DNA from: Bog-473 sp963706555
GTDB taxonomy: Bacteria > Actinomycetota > Acidimicrobiia > Acidimicrobiales > RAAP-2
Assembly: GCA_963706555.1 (NCBI GenBank)
Contig: OY970164.1
Span: 248,001 to 312,000, forward strand
DNA length: 64,000 nucleotides
Direction of reading: 5' to 3'
Notes under the pieces: model-generated
Seen by the model: the letters and a program-made list of their open reading frames with translations, nothing else
Told to the model about the DNA's origin: nothing
Database searches by the model: none
Made by a program: the position numbers and the translations under genes
In this document: positions 19,230 to 27,628 of the stretch, piece after piece
Layout of the letters: each line of letters begins with the position of its first letter
How positions within the stretch are numbered: position 1 is the stretch's first letter

Positions 19230-20225
19230 ATGGAACTGACGCTTCACGGGCGTCCGCTCCAGACGGTTTTCGACCTACTGGGCAAGAAGGAGAACGACCT
19301 CACCTTCAGTCTCGGCTGGGCGCTAGCCAATGTGCCGGCGTTCACGACTGCGCTGATGCACGATGTGCTCGGATCCAAAGGTGGGGAAGTGCAATCAATC
19401 CTCTTGCAGGAGCGCGACGCGAACGGGATAACCGATATTGAGATTCTCACCCCCAAGGCCCACTTGATAATCGAGGCCAAACGAGCTTGGGAGATTCCAG
19501 GGATCGATCAACTCCAGCGCTATGCCGGACGATTGATGTCATCACAGCTGCCGATCAAACGCCTGCTAGCGCTGACTGACAGCTCTAACGAGTTTGCACG
19601 ACTGCGACTTCCCGAGCAGGTCACTGGCATCCAAGTCGACCATCGTTCATGGGCCGACATGGTGGCCCATGCCAACACCGCTTGTCATGGAACCGGAACG
19701 CATCAAGAGCGACACCTTGCTCGCCAGCTCGTTACCTACCTCAGAGGAGTCACCACCGTGCAGGACTTGACTTCGAACATCTCCTACTGCGTCTCCCTTG
19801 GTGCTACGTACGCGGAGGTAGATCGACCGCTCACACCGAGGGAGGTACTGGAGCGGAATATCTACTTTCATCCATTCGGTTGGAATGACGCTCGTTGGCC
19901 CAAAGTCCCCGACAATTTCTTGGCTCTCCGCTGGAGTGGGCACATTCAACAAGTGCGTCACGTTGAGCGAACAGAGGTTGTTGCCGATCTTCATTCCGTA
20001 ATTCCCGAGTTTCCGTCACTCGAAGATCCTGATCGCCCATATCTGGTCTACTACCTTGGGTCTCAAATTCCGCTGCCGGCACCGCTTCCCTCCGGAGTGG
20101 GCGACAACGGCAAGCGAATCAACTATCAGTCAAATCGATTCCGCGTTGCGGTGGATTTGATTCTCACCTGCGGATCAGTACGGGAGGCCATCGATCAGAC
20201 GCGCCTTCGGTTGAACGGAAGCTGA
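19230..20225 (+). CDS. PD-(D/E)XK nuclease-like protein of a two-gene cassette
   Basis: A 331-residue protein. The nuclease core is visible as ITDIEI (Asp69), then HLIIEAKRAW (Glu82 and Lys84), then a Gln-containing helix (DQLQRYA). This is the D...ExK arrangement of the PD-(D/E)XK superfamily used by restriction and repair enzymes. The C-terminal half has no family I know (LERNIYFHPFGWND, FLALRWSGHIQQVRHVER). The next gene starts three bases after its stop, so they are co-expressed. The position at the edge of a block of defence genes suggests phage defence, which is inference. Confidence 0.7.
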   Translation: MELTLHGRPLQTVFDLLGKKENDLTFSLGWALANVPAFTTALMHDVLGSKGGEVQSILLQERDANGITDIEILTPKAHLIIEAKRAWEIPGIDQLQRYAGRLMSSQLPIKRLLALTDSSNEFARLRLPEQVTGIQVDHRSWADMVAHANTACHGTGTHQERHLARQLVTYLRGVTTVQDLTSNISYCVSLGATYAEVDRPLTPREVLERNIYFHPFGWNDARWPKVPDNFLALRWSGHIQQVRHVERTEVVADLHSVIPEFPSLEDPDRPYLVYYLGSQIPLPAPLPSGVGDNGKRINYQSNRFRVAVDLILTCGSVREAIDQTRLRLNGS

Positions 20226-20228
20226 CCC

Positions 20229-20984
20229 GTGACCAACCGAATTGAAGACCTCCTTCAAAGGCGCACCGACCTCTCTACCTTCTTGGTCCACTTGACCAAG
20301 GATTACGACGGACAGGCCGCGATCGACAACCTCAAGCGAATCCTGGATCGAATTTCCATCGAAGCGCGATCAGTATTCGGAATGGGAAGGGACTTTGCAA
20401 CCGGAGATCAGAGTTTTCAGGAGTCTCAGAAGGTCGTGTGCTTCACCGAAACTCCACTCGAACACGTATGGATGATGTGTTCAACCATCGAAGGGCGGGA
20501 GCACGGATTGTCACCCTATGGAGTGGCCGTCACCAAGGCATGGGCTCGTCGCAATCGGGTCAATCCGGTTTGGTACTTGGACATCACCCCGGGTCATACC
20601 TGGTTAACCAATCCAATTAACAATCTTCGCGAGTTCGCCAACCGCGATGCGGTCGCGACGGGGCAGTCGCTAGCCGACTACGACATCGCTCGAGTGCTTC
20701 CGTTTATCGAGCAAATGGGGCCGATGACTGGTGGGGGAAGAAAAGAGTTCTGGTGGGAGCGAGAATGGCGACATGTGTACCACCTGCAACTTCCCTGGCC
20801 GCACATCGTGGCCGTATTTGCGCCCCAGAGTGATCATAAGGCACTTCGCAAATTCATGATCGACAACTCACCCGCCGACTACGACAAGCCACCTTTGCTC
20901 GATCCGCAGTGGGGATTGGAACGGATGATTGGAGAACTCAGGGGAATACATCCTGACGATGCTGGACCCATTCCGCGCTACTAA
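20229..20984 (+). CDS. DUF2971/AbiGi-like protein, partner of the nuclease
   Basis: A 251-residue protein beginning with a GTG three bases after the nuclease gene. It shows an N-terminal FLVHLTKD, then VVCFTETPLEHV, then YGVAVTKAWARR, and near the end KEFWWEREWRHVYHL. This order (an H-F/L-T start, a C-F-T/S middle, and an aromatic-E-x-E-W-R end) is that of DUF2971-type and AbiGi-type proteins, some of which belong to abortive-infection systems. The biochemical activity of this group is not established. No membrane segment is seen. Pairing with a nuclease makes a compact candidate defence module. Confidence 0.6.
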   Translation: MTNRIEDLLQRRTDLSTFLVHLTKDYDGQAAIDNLKRILDRISIEARSVFGMGRDFATGDQSFQESQKVVCFTETPLEHVWMMCSTIEGREHGLSPYGVAVTKAWARRNRVNPVWYLDITPGHTWLTNPINNLREFANRDAVATGQSLADYDIARVLPFIEQMGPMTGGGRKEFWWEREWRHVYHLQLPWPHIVAVFAPQSDHKALRKFMIDNSPADYDKPPLLDPQWGLERMIGELRGIHPDDAGPIPRY

Positions 20985-21165
20985 CGAAGGCGAGGCCCAC
21001 GGACAGTCGATACTGGCCGCCGCGATGTTGTCGGGCAGCTCGCAAGCCCAGAATCTCAAAACGACCGAACCTTCCGCCTTCAGCCTCCTCTCGGAAAGAC
21101 CCTACCGCTAAACAATCGGAGTAAGCAGCCCGTCGCCGTGGGCACCCTGGCGCTATTCTTCGGTT

Positions 21166-21780
21166 ATGTCGCAGCCGCCCACATCCGCATCAGTCAGTTC
21201 CGCCCACAGCCTTTCTTCTTCCCCAGCCACGACCGCCAAAGATGCCATAGATAACTACTTGGCGCCCTATAGCGAAACTGCACCCACTTCCTTCCTGGAA
21301 GCTGCAGTGCGCGATTCAAATGCTGCCATCAAGAGTAAGCCGCCCGCGCTGTGGCTAGGTACGCTTGGGTATCTGGTTGCGGTCGAACAAGTGGGACATT
21401 GCATCCAGCTCAAAAGCGAGCCCCAGAGATCCGGGCAGGGATCAGTGCAGAGCTTCGTGGCTGCTGCACGAGAATTCGGTGATTCAGGACCTTTCCCGCG
21501 TGGCGATACAGATCGCAAACTGCTGTATGCCGTTCGTTCCGCCTTGGCTCATGAGTATGGCCTGTTCAACGACAAGAAGAGGTTCACATATGCGCGCGGC
21601 AACCAGATTTTCACCCCGACTTCGGGTCAACCCACCGTCGTTTGTCTCGATGCCATCTGGACGTTCGTCACTGACCTGGTAGCGAACGTTCGCACACAAC
21701 ACGCCCAGAGCAACGTTGCGCTGGTGGGAAGAATGACACCCGAGAAGCTTATGCAGATGAGATTTGTCGTGCAGAACTGA
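21166..21780 (+). CDS. HEPN-like protein (gene 1 of a pair)
   Basis: A 204-residue, mostly helical protein with a low-complexity Ser-rich N-terminus. At residues 124-129 it has RSALAH, matching the R-x4-H motif that forms the RNase active site in HEPN domains, in the usual setting of a helix followed by EYGLF. HEPN RNases act in toxin-antitoxin and abortive-infection systems. A second helical gene starts 15 bases downstream. HEPN membership is judged from the motif and helical character only. Confidence 0.5.
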   Translation: MSQPPTSASVSSAHSLSSSPATTAKDAIDNYLAPYSETAPTSFLEAAVRDSNAAIKSKPPALWLGTLGYLVAVEQVGHCIQLKSEPQRSGQGSVQSFVAAAREFGDSGPFPRGDTDRKLLYAVRSALAHEYGLFNDKKRFTYARGNQIFTPTSGQPTVVCLDAIWTFVTDLVANVRTQHAQSNVALVGRMTPEKLMQMRFVVQN

Positions 21781-21795
21781 GCGGCTGCAGCAGCT

Positions 21796-22356
21796 ATGTC
21801 ACAGGACGATAGGGTACTCGTCCCCAACTATCGCGAAGCGCTCGACCGCCCACTCATCGACCCGTCTGGGGCGCCGAACGAGGTTGCCGACCTCGACTTC
21901 GGAGGTAACTATCACTACGTCGAGGGCTACCGCCGTGCTGCGCAGGCCATTCTTCAGGTGGCGGAAGATACTCCCAGGGACGTTGATGAGTTAATCTATC
22001 CACTCGTCTTTCTATATCGTCACCGGATCGAGTTACATCTGAAGCAGTTGTTGAGCTACGGATCTGAGCCGCCGCCGACCCATGACCTGCTCGAATTATG
22101 GACGGCAATACGAACCGTGGTCGAGGCAGAACTACGCCCACGCATGGTGATTCTCGACTTGGTTGAGTCACGACTAAATGAGCTGCACGCACTTGATCGT
22201 GGAGGCACTGCATTTCGATATGCACATACGTTCAAGAGAGTCGAACGCACTGTTGGTGGGAAAATGAATCTGAAACTGTTTGCAGATCGAGCGGAGATAC
22301 TTTGCGACGTTCTCGAGGGTTGGAACGCCGGGATGTATGAAGTCAACGCTGAATAA
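21796..22356 (+). CDS. HEPN-like helical protein (gene 2 of a pair)
   Basis: A 186-residue helical protein immediately after the first HEPN-like gene. It carries IYPLVFLYRHRIELHLKQLL and then THDLLELWTAI, a pattern seen in HEPN-superfamily proteins where a long helix precedes an H-D-L turn. It later has FRYAHTFKRV. The R-x4-H active motif is not clear here, so it may be an inactive or structural partner. The tight spacing implies co-expression with the upstream gene. Possible roles include a toxin-antitoxin pair or a two-part defence RNase. Confidence 0.45.
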   Translation: MSQDDRVLVPNYREALDRPLIDPSGAPNEVADLDFGGNYHYVEGYRRAAQAILQVAEDTPRDVDELIYPLVFLYRHRIELHLKQLLSYGSEPPPTHDLLELWTAIRTVVEAELRPRMVILDLVESRLNELHALDRGGTAFRYAHTFKRVERTVGGKMNLKLFADRAEILCDVLEGWNAGMYEVNAE

Positions 22357-22665
22357 CCTGATTCAGGTTATTTGCCGCGAGGGGGAAGTACTCTTGACGA
22401 TGCTTCTCAAAAAGGGTCGGAGAACTCTCTGCGATCCAGAACGAACACTGACAATCAGCCACGACTGAGCTATCTCGTAGATCAGATACCTGATTGCTGG
22501 GGTATTCCAGACGAAAGCCACTCGATTGTCGAACAGTCGGGTCTGCCCGAGAACCACAAAGCCGCCTAGAGAGCACGGGGGCGAGCACGATTGCAAGAAG
22601 TCTCCCGCTCTCGGATGACTTCGAAACCCTGAGGCCATAGAGTTGCTTGAGACCGCAGAGGAACT
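22357..22665. other. Intergenic stretch between convergent genes
   Basis: About 300 bases between the plus-strand HEPN-like pair and the minus-strand nuclease gene. Open frames here lack start signals and resemble no protein family. No clear terminator hairpin with a T-run was seen. Confidence 0.5.
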
Positions 22666-24150
22666 TTAGGGCTGAGAGGCAGGTGCAATTGCATTTCGCG
22701 AGCTGGAAATTTCCGGAGCGGGGGCGGAGCGGCGATCCGGAAGCGCCGGGGCCGTCCGATCGAAGTTCAGCGCAGCGAATCCGGCGCCCAAGCGGTCCGC
22801 CAATTCTCCACCGATCATTGCCTTCAGGGTACGTACTGCTACCCGCAAGAGCCCGCGGTGCTCCGCCGTAAATAGGTGATCGAAGGCTGCACTCAGATAC
22901 GCCGAGTCGCCCATCAGGGCATCAAAGCATGCGAGTTCCGCCGTTTGGGGAAGATCCCGTGCAATGGTCGGATTCGCACGGACCTCTTCGAGTAGATCCA
23001 TATAGCGCGGAATCCACGACGGAGGTTGAGCGATCAAATCTCGGAGCGTAGGTAGAGCAACGTCCCTTCGCCCCACTCCCGCATCCTGGTACGCCTGATG
23101 GACCCGTTCTATTAGATGCTGCACGATGGCATCGGTGGATGCAAACAAGTCCAAGAGGGCCTCATCCTGCGGCCCACCGACTGTAAGAGTCAGTTCCAAG
23201 CGGCGCACCACTTGTGACTTGGGGAGCACGTCCAGCGTCTGTGCGTCGATTGCTGCTGCAACGAGCAGCGCCACGAGGGAATGCCCAGCGAGAACCGTGC
23301 CTGTTGGCTCGGGAATCGGGCCAGCTCCAGCCACACTCTCTCCGAGCCCATGCAACGCGGCAACGATTCGGTTTGGGGGCGCCAACGCCGCCTCATAGCA
23401 GACAAATGCAACTTGTTCAGACGGAATATTGGCAAGCCCTTTCAATTGCGTTGTCATTCTCTTCTCGGCCGCCAAACATCCCGGTCCCCCCAAGTGCCCG
23501 AATGTATGAGGAAGCCACGCATGCGCTGCCTCTCTCGACTCAAGCTGCTGCATATCAAGAATGTGCAAACCCAAGGAGGAGGCAATCGTCCTTCCACGAC
23601 CCGAGACTGTCTGTCGAACAAGAACGGCTCGATCTGCACCAACGAATTCCTGAAGACCCGCTAACCAGAAAAGACGGTCTGACTCACCACCGGAAGTGTG
23701 TGAACTCTTGCATTCGAGGATTGATCGCGAAGGCCTCAACCGCAAATCCAGATCGACTGCCAATACGTCAATATCCGTAACGACGTCCTTACCCGCTTCC
23801 CTTCCAACCCGTAGCGGAACCCGCAGGCGCACCAATGCTCCTTCGGCGAATTCGACCCTGCCGACCCGCCGCTCAAGGTCGGCACCCTCATCCAAGGGCT
23901 CGTCCGCTCGTGACGCAGATTTACGCTTGGTAGCCCGCCGTCGCCTACCTGGTGGGGCCGTCTCTTGTTTCGGGCGCGGCTCCAACTCATCGGACGCAAT
24001 TGTTCCAGGAGCGGGTATTTGATCCTCATTAGGTGGTGCCGTCGACTCAGGACGCGTCTCATCCACTGGGCGATCAACGTCATCCCCCAAAAGGCTTTGC
24101 TGCCGCCCGCCATCGGTGGTATCCCGTGCTTCTGCCTCGGATTCAGCCAT
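22666..24150 (-). CDS. PD-(D/E)XK nuclease-like protein with acidic N-terminus
   Basis: The ATG at 24150 is chosen because GGGGA lies just upstream and it overlaps the previous stop (ATGGCTGA). The product has about 494 residues. The first 95 are acidic and disordered-looking with a basic patch (GRRRRATKRK). Next comes VTDIDVLAVDLDLRL and then SRSILECKSS, the D...ECK pattern of PD-(D/E)XK nucleases. The rest is helical with no recognised domain. It is translationally coupled to the upstream gene, so the two very likely form a functional pair. The location within a defence island suggests an antiphage role, unproven. Confidence 0.62.
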   Translation of the reverse strand: MAESEAEARDTTDGGRQQSLLGDDVDRPVDETRPESTAPPNEDQIPAPGTIASDELEPRPKQETAPPGRRRRATKRKSASRADEPLDEGADLERRVGRVEFAEGALVRLRVPLRVGREAGKDVVTDIDVLAVDLDLRLRPSRSILECKSSHTSGGESDRLFWLAGLQEFVGADRAVLVRQTVSGRGRTIASSLGLHILDMQQLESREAAHAWLPHTFGHLGGPGCLAAEKRMTTQLKGLANIPSEQVAFVCYEAALAPPNRIVAALHGLGESVAGAGPIPEPTGTVLAGHSLVALLVAAAIDAQTLDVLPKSQVVRRLELTLTVGGPQDEALLDLFASTDAIVQHLIERVHQAYQDAGVGRRDVALPTLRDLIAQPPSWIPRYMDLLEEVRANPTIARDLPQTAELACFDALMGDSAYLSAAFDHLFTAEHRGLLRVAVRTLKAMIGGELADRLGAGFAALNFDRTAPALPDRRSAPAPEISSSRNAIAPASQP

Positions 24151-25414
24151 GGAGTCCCCGCGAGACAATGGTTTGACGCAGTGCGGCCGTCAGGTCTTGC
24201 AGTGTCTCGTCGTCATCAGGAGCTGCTGCTGCGATTCGGGCACGCTCGCTTTCAACGTGTGTGTATTGACGTTGAGTTCGAAGATCGGCTGCGCCTGGGA
24301 GAAGATTGCTCGGAGGTGCCCCGGCCCGAGCGGTCAGGATGGTCAGAGCCTCCTCGGCCACATCGGATTGGAGAAGTTCAAAACGGAATCTCCTGGAGCT
24401 GGATCCAGGAAGAACCCGAACAATCCCGCCGGTCTCTAGCATTGGATAATCCGTACCGATTGGCGAGGCATCGCCAGCTTCTCCATTGCGAATCAATGCC
24501 GAGATAAATTGCACGGGATTTCTCAGCTTGAATCGCGGAAAGGTCGCCGCATAAACCATCGAACCCACCAGCTGACGAACGTGTCCGGAAACATCCACGG
24601 GATCGGCTCCAAAGGGGCTGCGACCGAGATGGGGAGGAAAGAGAAATCGCTTCTCATCGTTCTCAGTCGTTTGAACAACAGAACGGTTCACGAGGCCCTG
24701 TGCGACGGCGAAGTCGATCCACCTCTGAGTCGTACTGGTCACCTGTAGCTCCGGCAGCCCGGGCGATCCGATCAGCTCCTCAATCAACGCGCCAACTTCT
24801 ACCCTGACCTGGGCATCTTCGACCCGGAGGGCTGCGTTGGTCATTTCTTGATCACCCGACCAGATGTTCGGGTTGAACACCGCGCTACGGCCGTCCGACG
24901 CCCGTACTTCTTTCACAAGGTTCAACGCCACCAAGTGACGAAGGGCTGCCTCAGCCGTCTCCTCTCCACATTCCGCCGCAGCTTCGAGCGCAGCGTCGTG
25001 TTCAAGCGGTTGCAGGGTAGTTGCACGGAGAATCTTCATGACCGCAAGCTGGAGAGCATCGAGCCCGCAGACATTCAAGATTTGAGGAGCGGCGGCAACC
25101 AGTTCGGTCGGCGGGGGCACCACGGCCTCTACCGAATAGAGCCCTCCATCTGCCGTTCGATTAATCTTGATCCAGTTCAATGTTTCGAGAGTAGGCAGAA
25201 CCATCCGGTCGAGCTCAAAATTGGAGATGTGTGCATGGACCCCGATCGCTCGAACTCTCTCTGCAGATGACAGAGAGGAGCCCCTCAAACGCCAGGCCAT
25301 CTCGTACACTTTTCCGGCGAATCCGAGATTTCCCAAGGCTGCGGTCGAGGCCGACACCGAGTAGGTCGACAGATGTCGGCCCATCCCTAAGATCATCTCT
25401 GCGTCGTCAATCAC
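24143..25414 (-). CDS. Unknown protein with winged-helix-like segments, partner of nuclease
   Basis: About 423 residues from a GTG at 25414, which has GAGGGTGG a few bases upstream; an ATG at 25396 is an alternative. The sequence is helical. It contains ALQLAVMKILRAT, then AALRHLVALNLVKEVRASDG, then AVFNPNIWSG, which looks like two winged-helix units with a beta hairpin. Further on are RWIDFAVAQGLVNRS and FLFPPHLGRSPFG. No catalytic motif is seen. The stop overlaps the start of the PD-(D/E)XK gene. It may recognise the trigger or the DNA target for that nuclease. I do not recognise the family. Confidence 0.6.
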   Translation of the reverse strand: MIDDAEMILGMGRHLSTYSVSASTAALGNLGFAGKVYEMAWRLRGSSLSSAERVRAIGVHAHISNFELDRMVLPTLETLNWIKINRTADGGLYSVEAVVPPPTELVAAAPQILNVCGLDALQLAVMKILRATTLQPLEHDAALEAAAECGEETAEAALRHLVALNLVKEVRASDGRSAVFNPNIWSGDQEMTNAALRVEDAQVRVEVGALIEELIGSPGLPELQVTSTTQRWIDFAVAQGLVNRSVVQTTENDEKRFLFPPHLGRSPFGADPVDVSGHVRQLVGSMVYAATFPRFKLRNPVQFISALIRNGEAGDASPIGTDYPMLETGGIVRVLPGSSSRRFRFELLQSDVAEEALTILTARAGAPPSNLLPGAADLRTQRQYTHVESERARIAAAAPDDDETLQDLTAALRQTIVSRGLHG

Positions 25415-25462
25415 CTTGCCACCCTCGGAACAAAAACGTCTCCCAAAGGCTACGCCAATCAA

Positions 25463-25947
25463 ATGTGACCCGCTGCAATGGAAGGAACCAACTTACTGCT
25501 CACGAATGGTCTGTCGAACGCAGTCGGCTGCCGCCGCCGAATCCTCGTGTTCAAGAACGCGAACTGGAAGCCAACCACACTGTGGAGCCCCTATGGCGGG
25601 GAGCCGGGTTAACTGCGGGAGGCACCGCGGCAAAGGTTAGCCCGGCTGCGGTCGACCGTGAACCAGTACGACTTACACGGCTCTTCGCAGACGGTCTCAG
25701 GGTGACGTGACATGGTGGCGAAATCCTCCAAAACCCGAGAACCCTTTGACCTAGCTCGACTGCTTTGTCGGGATGTTCGCAGGCGCACTCCCTTGAAGGG
25801 CTCGCCATCTTCCTTGATCTCAGTAAATTCCCCGGCTTCGGCGTCCACTTCACCCCACTTCTTGATCAAGGGGCTGAGGACTTGACTGCGATCCTTGACC
25901 TCTCACAACCGGTAGTCATCTCCGGTGTTCTTGGCCACTCCCTCCTG
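25463..25947. other. Intergenic stretch, possible small gene only
   Basis: The only candidate is a minus-strand frame at 25609-25869 (TTG start, 86 residues, acidic start, two Cys). It has no convincing ribosome binding site and no known relatives, so I do not call it a gene. No terminator or mobile-element signature was found. Confidence 0.4.
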
Positions 25948-26418
25948 TTAGCGACACTTCATCGGTTTACAACCGGTCCGACATTTCTCCTTGGCATCAC
26001 CCTTCCAGGCGCCACGTGGTGGCTCACCAAAATTCAACTCATACAGGGCGAGCGTCACGTCGTATGCACTCTCTAGGTTGGCCGCATCCTCGGAACCGTT
26101 GAGCCCGAAGTAGGGATAGTGGTCGTAGAAGAAGCCGAACAGTCTTTGGCAGTCATCGCGGTAAGCCCGGGTGTCGAGAATGTGCTGATGCCAAAATTGG
26201 TCGACCATGCGGCACGGAACGATGGCCTCCTCCGGGAATGCCATGCACAGAGCGAGGAACTTTCGATACTCGCCCTCGGCAAGGTCAAGCTCTTCATGCG
26301 TCCAGGCCTCGCCCTCTTCGGGGTTGGCCAACTTGAAGCGAACCATCGAAAGGTCCACGTCGAGTTCGATCTGTGCGAGCCGGTCGGTCGCGGTATTTTG
26401 AGTTTTGGTGGCTGTCAT
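25948..26418 (-). CDS. GRDP-like small protein with Cys-rich tail
   Basis: A 156-residue protein with AGGAG upstream of its ATG. The centre matches the glycine-rich-domain-protein-like family (PF07173): VDQFWHQHILDTRAYRDDCQ and then FFYDHYPYFG, the conserved W-H-xH-I-L-D-T and H-x-P-Y-F-G motifs. The final 20 residues are basic and carry three Cys (CRTGCKPMKC). The family's molecular role in bacteria is not established. It is divergent from a Cys-rich gene, and a perfect LexA-type box lies between the two starts, so it may be induced by DNA damage. The Cys tail could bind metal. Confidence 0.72.
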   Translation of the reverse strand: MTATKTQNTATDRLAQIELDVDLSMVRFKLANPEEGEAWTHEELDLAEGEYRKFLALCMAFPEEAIVPCRMVDQFWHQHILDTRAYRDDCQRLFGFFYDHYPYFGLNGSEDAANLESAYDVTLALYELNFGEPPRGAWKGDAKEKCRTGCKPMKCR

Positions 26419-26479
26419 TTGGATGCTCCTGTCTATTGGACTTCCGACAGCGTCACATGGGGTTGTGACAAACCCGCGG

Positions 26480-26511
26480 CCAGGGTAACGAACACATGTT
26501 CGTTACCCTGG
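26480..26511. promoter_or_regulatory. LexA (SOS) box within a 15-bp inverted repeat
   Basis: CGAACACATGTTCG at 26489-26502 fits the Gram-positive SOS box CGAACRNRYGTTYG at every position. It is the centre of a larger perfect inverted repeat with 15-base arms (CCAGGGTAACGAACA at 26480) and a two-base spacer. It lies about 70 bases from both divergent start codons, so it could control either or both genes. Confidence 0.8.
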
Positions 26512-26567
26512 GATCCCTTTCGATTAGGCTGTGACCAGGGATTCTTAGAGGGCGGAGGGGATAAGCG

Positions 26568-27107
26568 ATGGTATCTGGCGACAAAGACCGCATTTCCCTG
26601 CGTGAGGCTGTCTCGATTTATCAGGCCGAATGTGGTGCTCCGGAAAATGCCTACGACTGGTACCGCAAGACCGCGCAACGGCACGGATGCGTTTCAATCG
26701 GACCGGGGGAACTTGCAGCCGAGAAGCACGAAAACACCTGGTTTGTTTCACGAACCGACCTCATGGCTGCGATTGCAGCGCACCGCGAAGACCAGGCGCT
26801 CCTAGAGCAACGGACACGGGACTTTGAAGCCAATCTTCTCCACTGTATCGACGGCGACACGATCTACACCGAATTCGGTGGATATCGACGGCACGGTCAA
26901 TTCCACTTTGTTTGGTCGACGCATGACATCGGGACCAAGAGAAGTAACGGGAGCTGGTACTGCAGCGTATGCTTCCGGCGCGCCAATTTGGCTCATGAGA
27001 AAGAGGAATGTCATCGTTGCCGTGATTGGGGAAGCTGCGGCCGTGACTGTACATTGAGCGGAGTGGCGTGTGTGTACTGCGAGACAATGATGACCCTGTC
27101 GCCATGA
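26568..27107 (+). CDS. Hypothetical protein with Cys-rich zinc-binding C-terminus
   Basis: A 179-residue protein preceded by GGAGGGG. The N-terminal half looks like a small DNA-binding-type domain (ISLREAVSIYQAECGAPE, then GCVSIGPGELAAEKHENTWF). The C-terminal half has nine Cys in pairs (WYCSVCFRRA, ECHRCRDWGSCGRDC, CVYCETM), which should form one or two zinc ribbons. A LexA-type box sits about 66 bases upstream. It is followed by vsr on the same strand. I do not recognise the family; control by SOS is an inference from the box. Confidence 0.68.
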   Translation: MVSGDKDRISLREAVSIYQAECGAPENAYDWYRKTAQRHGCVSIGPGELAAEKHENTWFVSRTDLMAAIAAHREDQALLEQRTRDFEANLLHCIDGDTIYTEFGGYRRHGQFHFVWSTHDIGTKRSNGSWYCSVCFRRANLAHEKEECHRCRDWGSCGRDCTLSGVACVYCETMMTLSP

Positions 27108-27157
27108 ACTGTTTTCAGTCGGCAACCTGACACCGAGACTGCCGTGCCGAAGCCACA

Positions 27158-27628
27158 ATGACCGGAAATGTAGAGTCATGGGCGTCGTCACCGATAGTGA
27201 GGCGTCAGATGCAGGGAAACCGCAGTAGGGATACGCGACCCGAGTTGGCGGTGCGTCGGGCTGTTCATTCGTTGGGCCTGCGTTATCGACTAGGTGTGCG
27301 TCCGATCCCTACTCTAAACCGTCGTGCCGACCTAGTATTCACCAAGCAACGAATCGCCGTCTTCGTTGATGGATGTTATTGGCATGGGTGCCCGTTGCAC
27401 AGCCACTCCATCCAATCGAATGTCGAATATTGGTCCGCCAAGTTGAAACGAAATGTCGAGCGGGATCTCGATACGACGGCGCAACTTGAGGTTGCTGGTT
27501 GGGTGGTGCTCCGCTCCTGGGAACACGAAGACCCCGCTGCCGTAGCCAATCGCGTTCGTGATGCCGTCGGACGTCGCAAGGACCTAGATCTGGGCCAGAA
27601 GCGCCTTACCCAATTTTCGAGCGAGTAG
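27158..27628 (+). CDS. vsr: Very short patch repair endonuclease Vsr
   Basis: A 156-residue protein with all Vsr hallmarks. After MQGNRSRDTRPELAVRRAVH come RRADLVFTKQ with the metal-binding Asp58, then FVDGCYWHGCP with the zinc Cys and His ligands. A Trp-rich C-terminal stretch follows (WVVLRSWEHED). Vsr nicks DNA next to T:G mismatches left by deamination of 5-methylcytosine, so it protects against mutation caused by the neighbouring methyltransferase. It is convergent with that gene and the two coding ends overlap by about 45 bases. Confidence 0.93.
   Translation: MTGNVESWASSPIVRRQMQGNRSRDTRPELAVRRAVHSLGLRYRLGVRPIPTLNRRADLVFTKQRIAVFVDGCYWHGCPLHSHSIQSNVEYWSAKLKRNVERDLDTTAQLEVAGWVVLRSWEHEDPAAVANRVRDAVGRRKDLDLGQKRLTQFSSE

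Noticed and set aside
25609..25869. Small minus-strand gene after the GRDP-like gene
   Set aside because: TTG start, no ribosome binding site, no family; not enough support.
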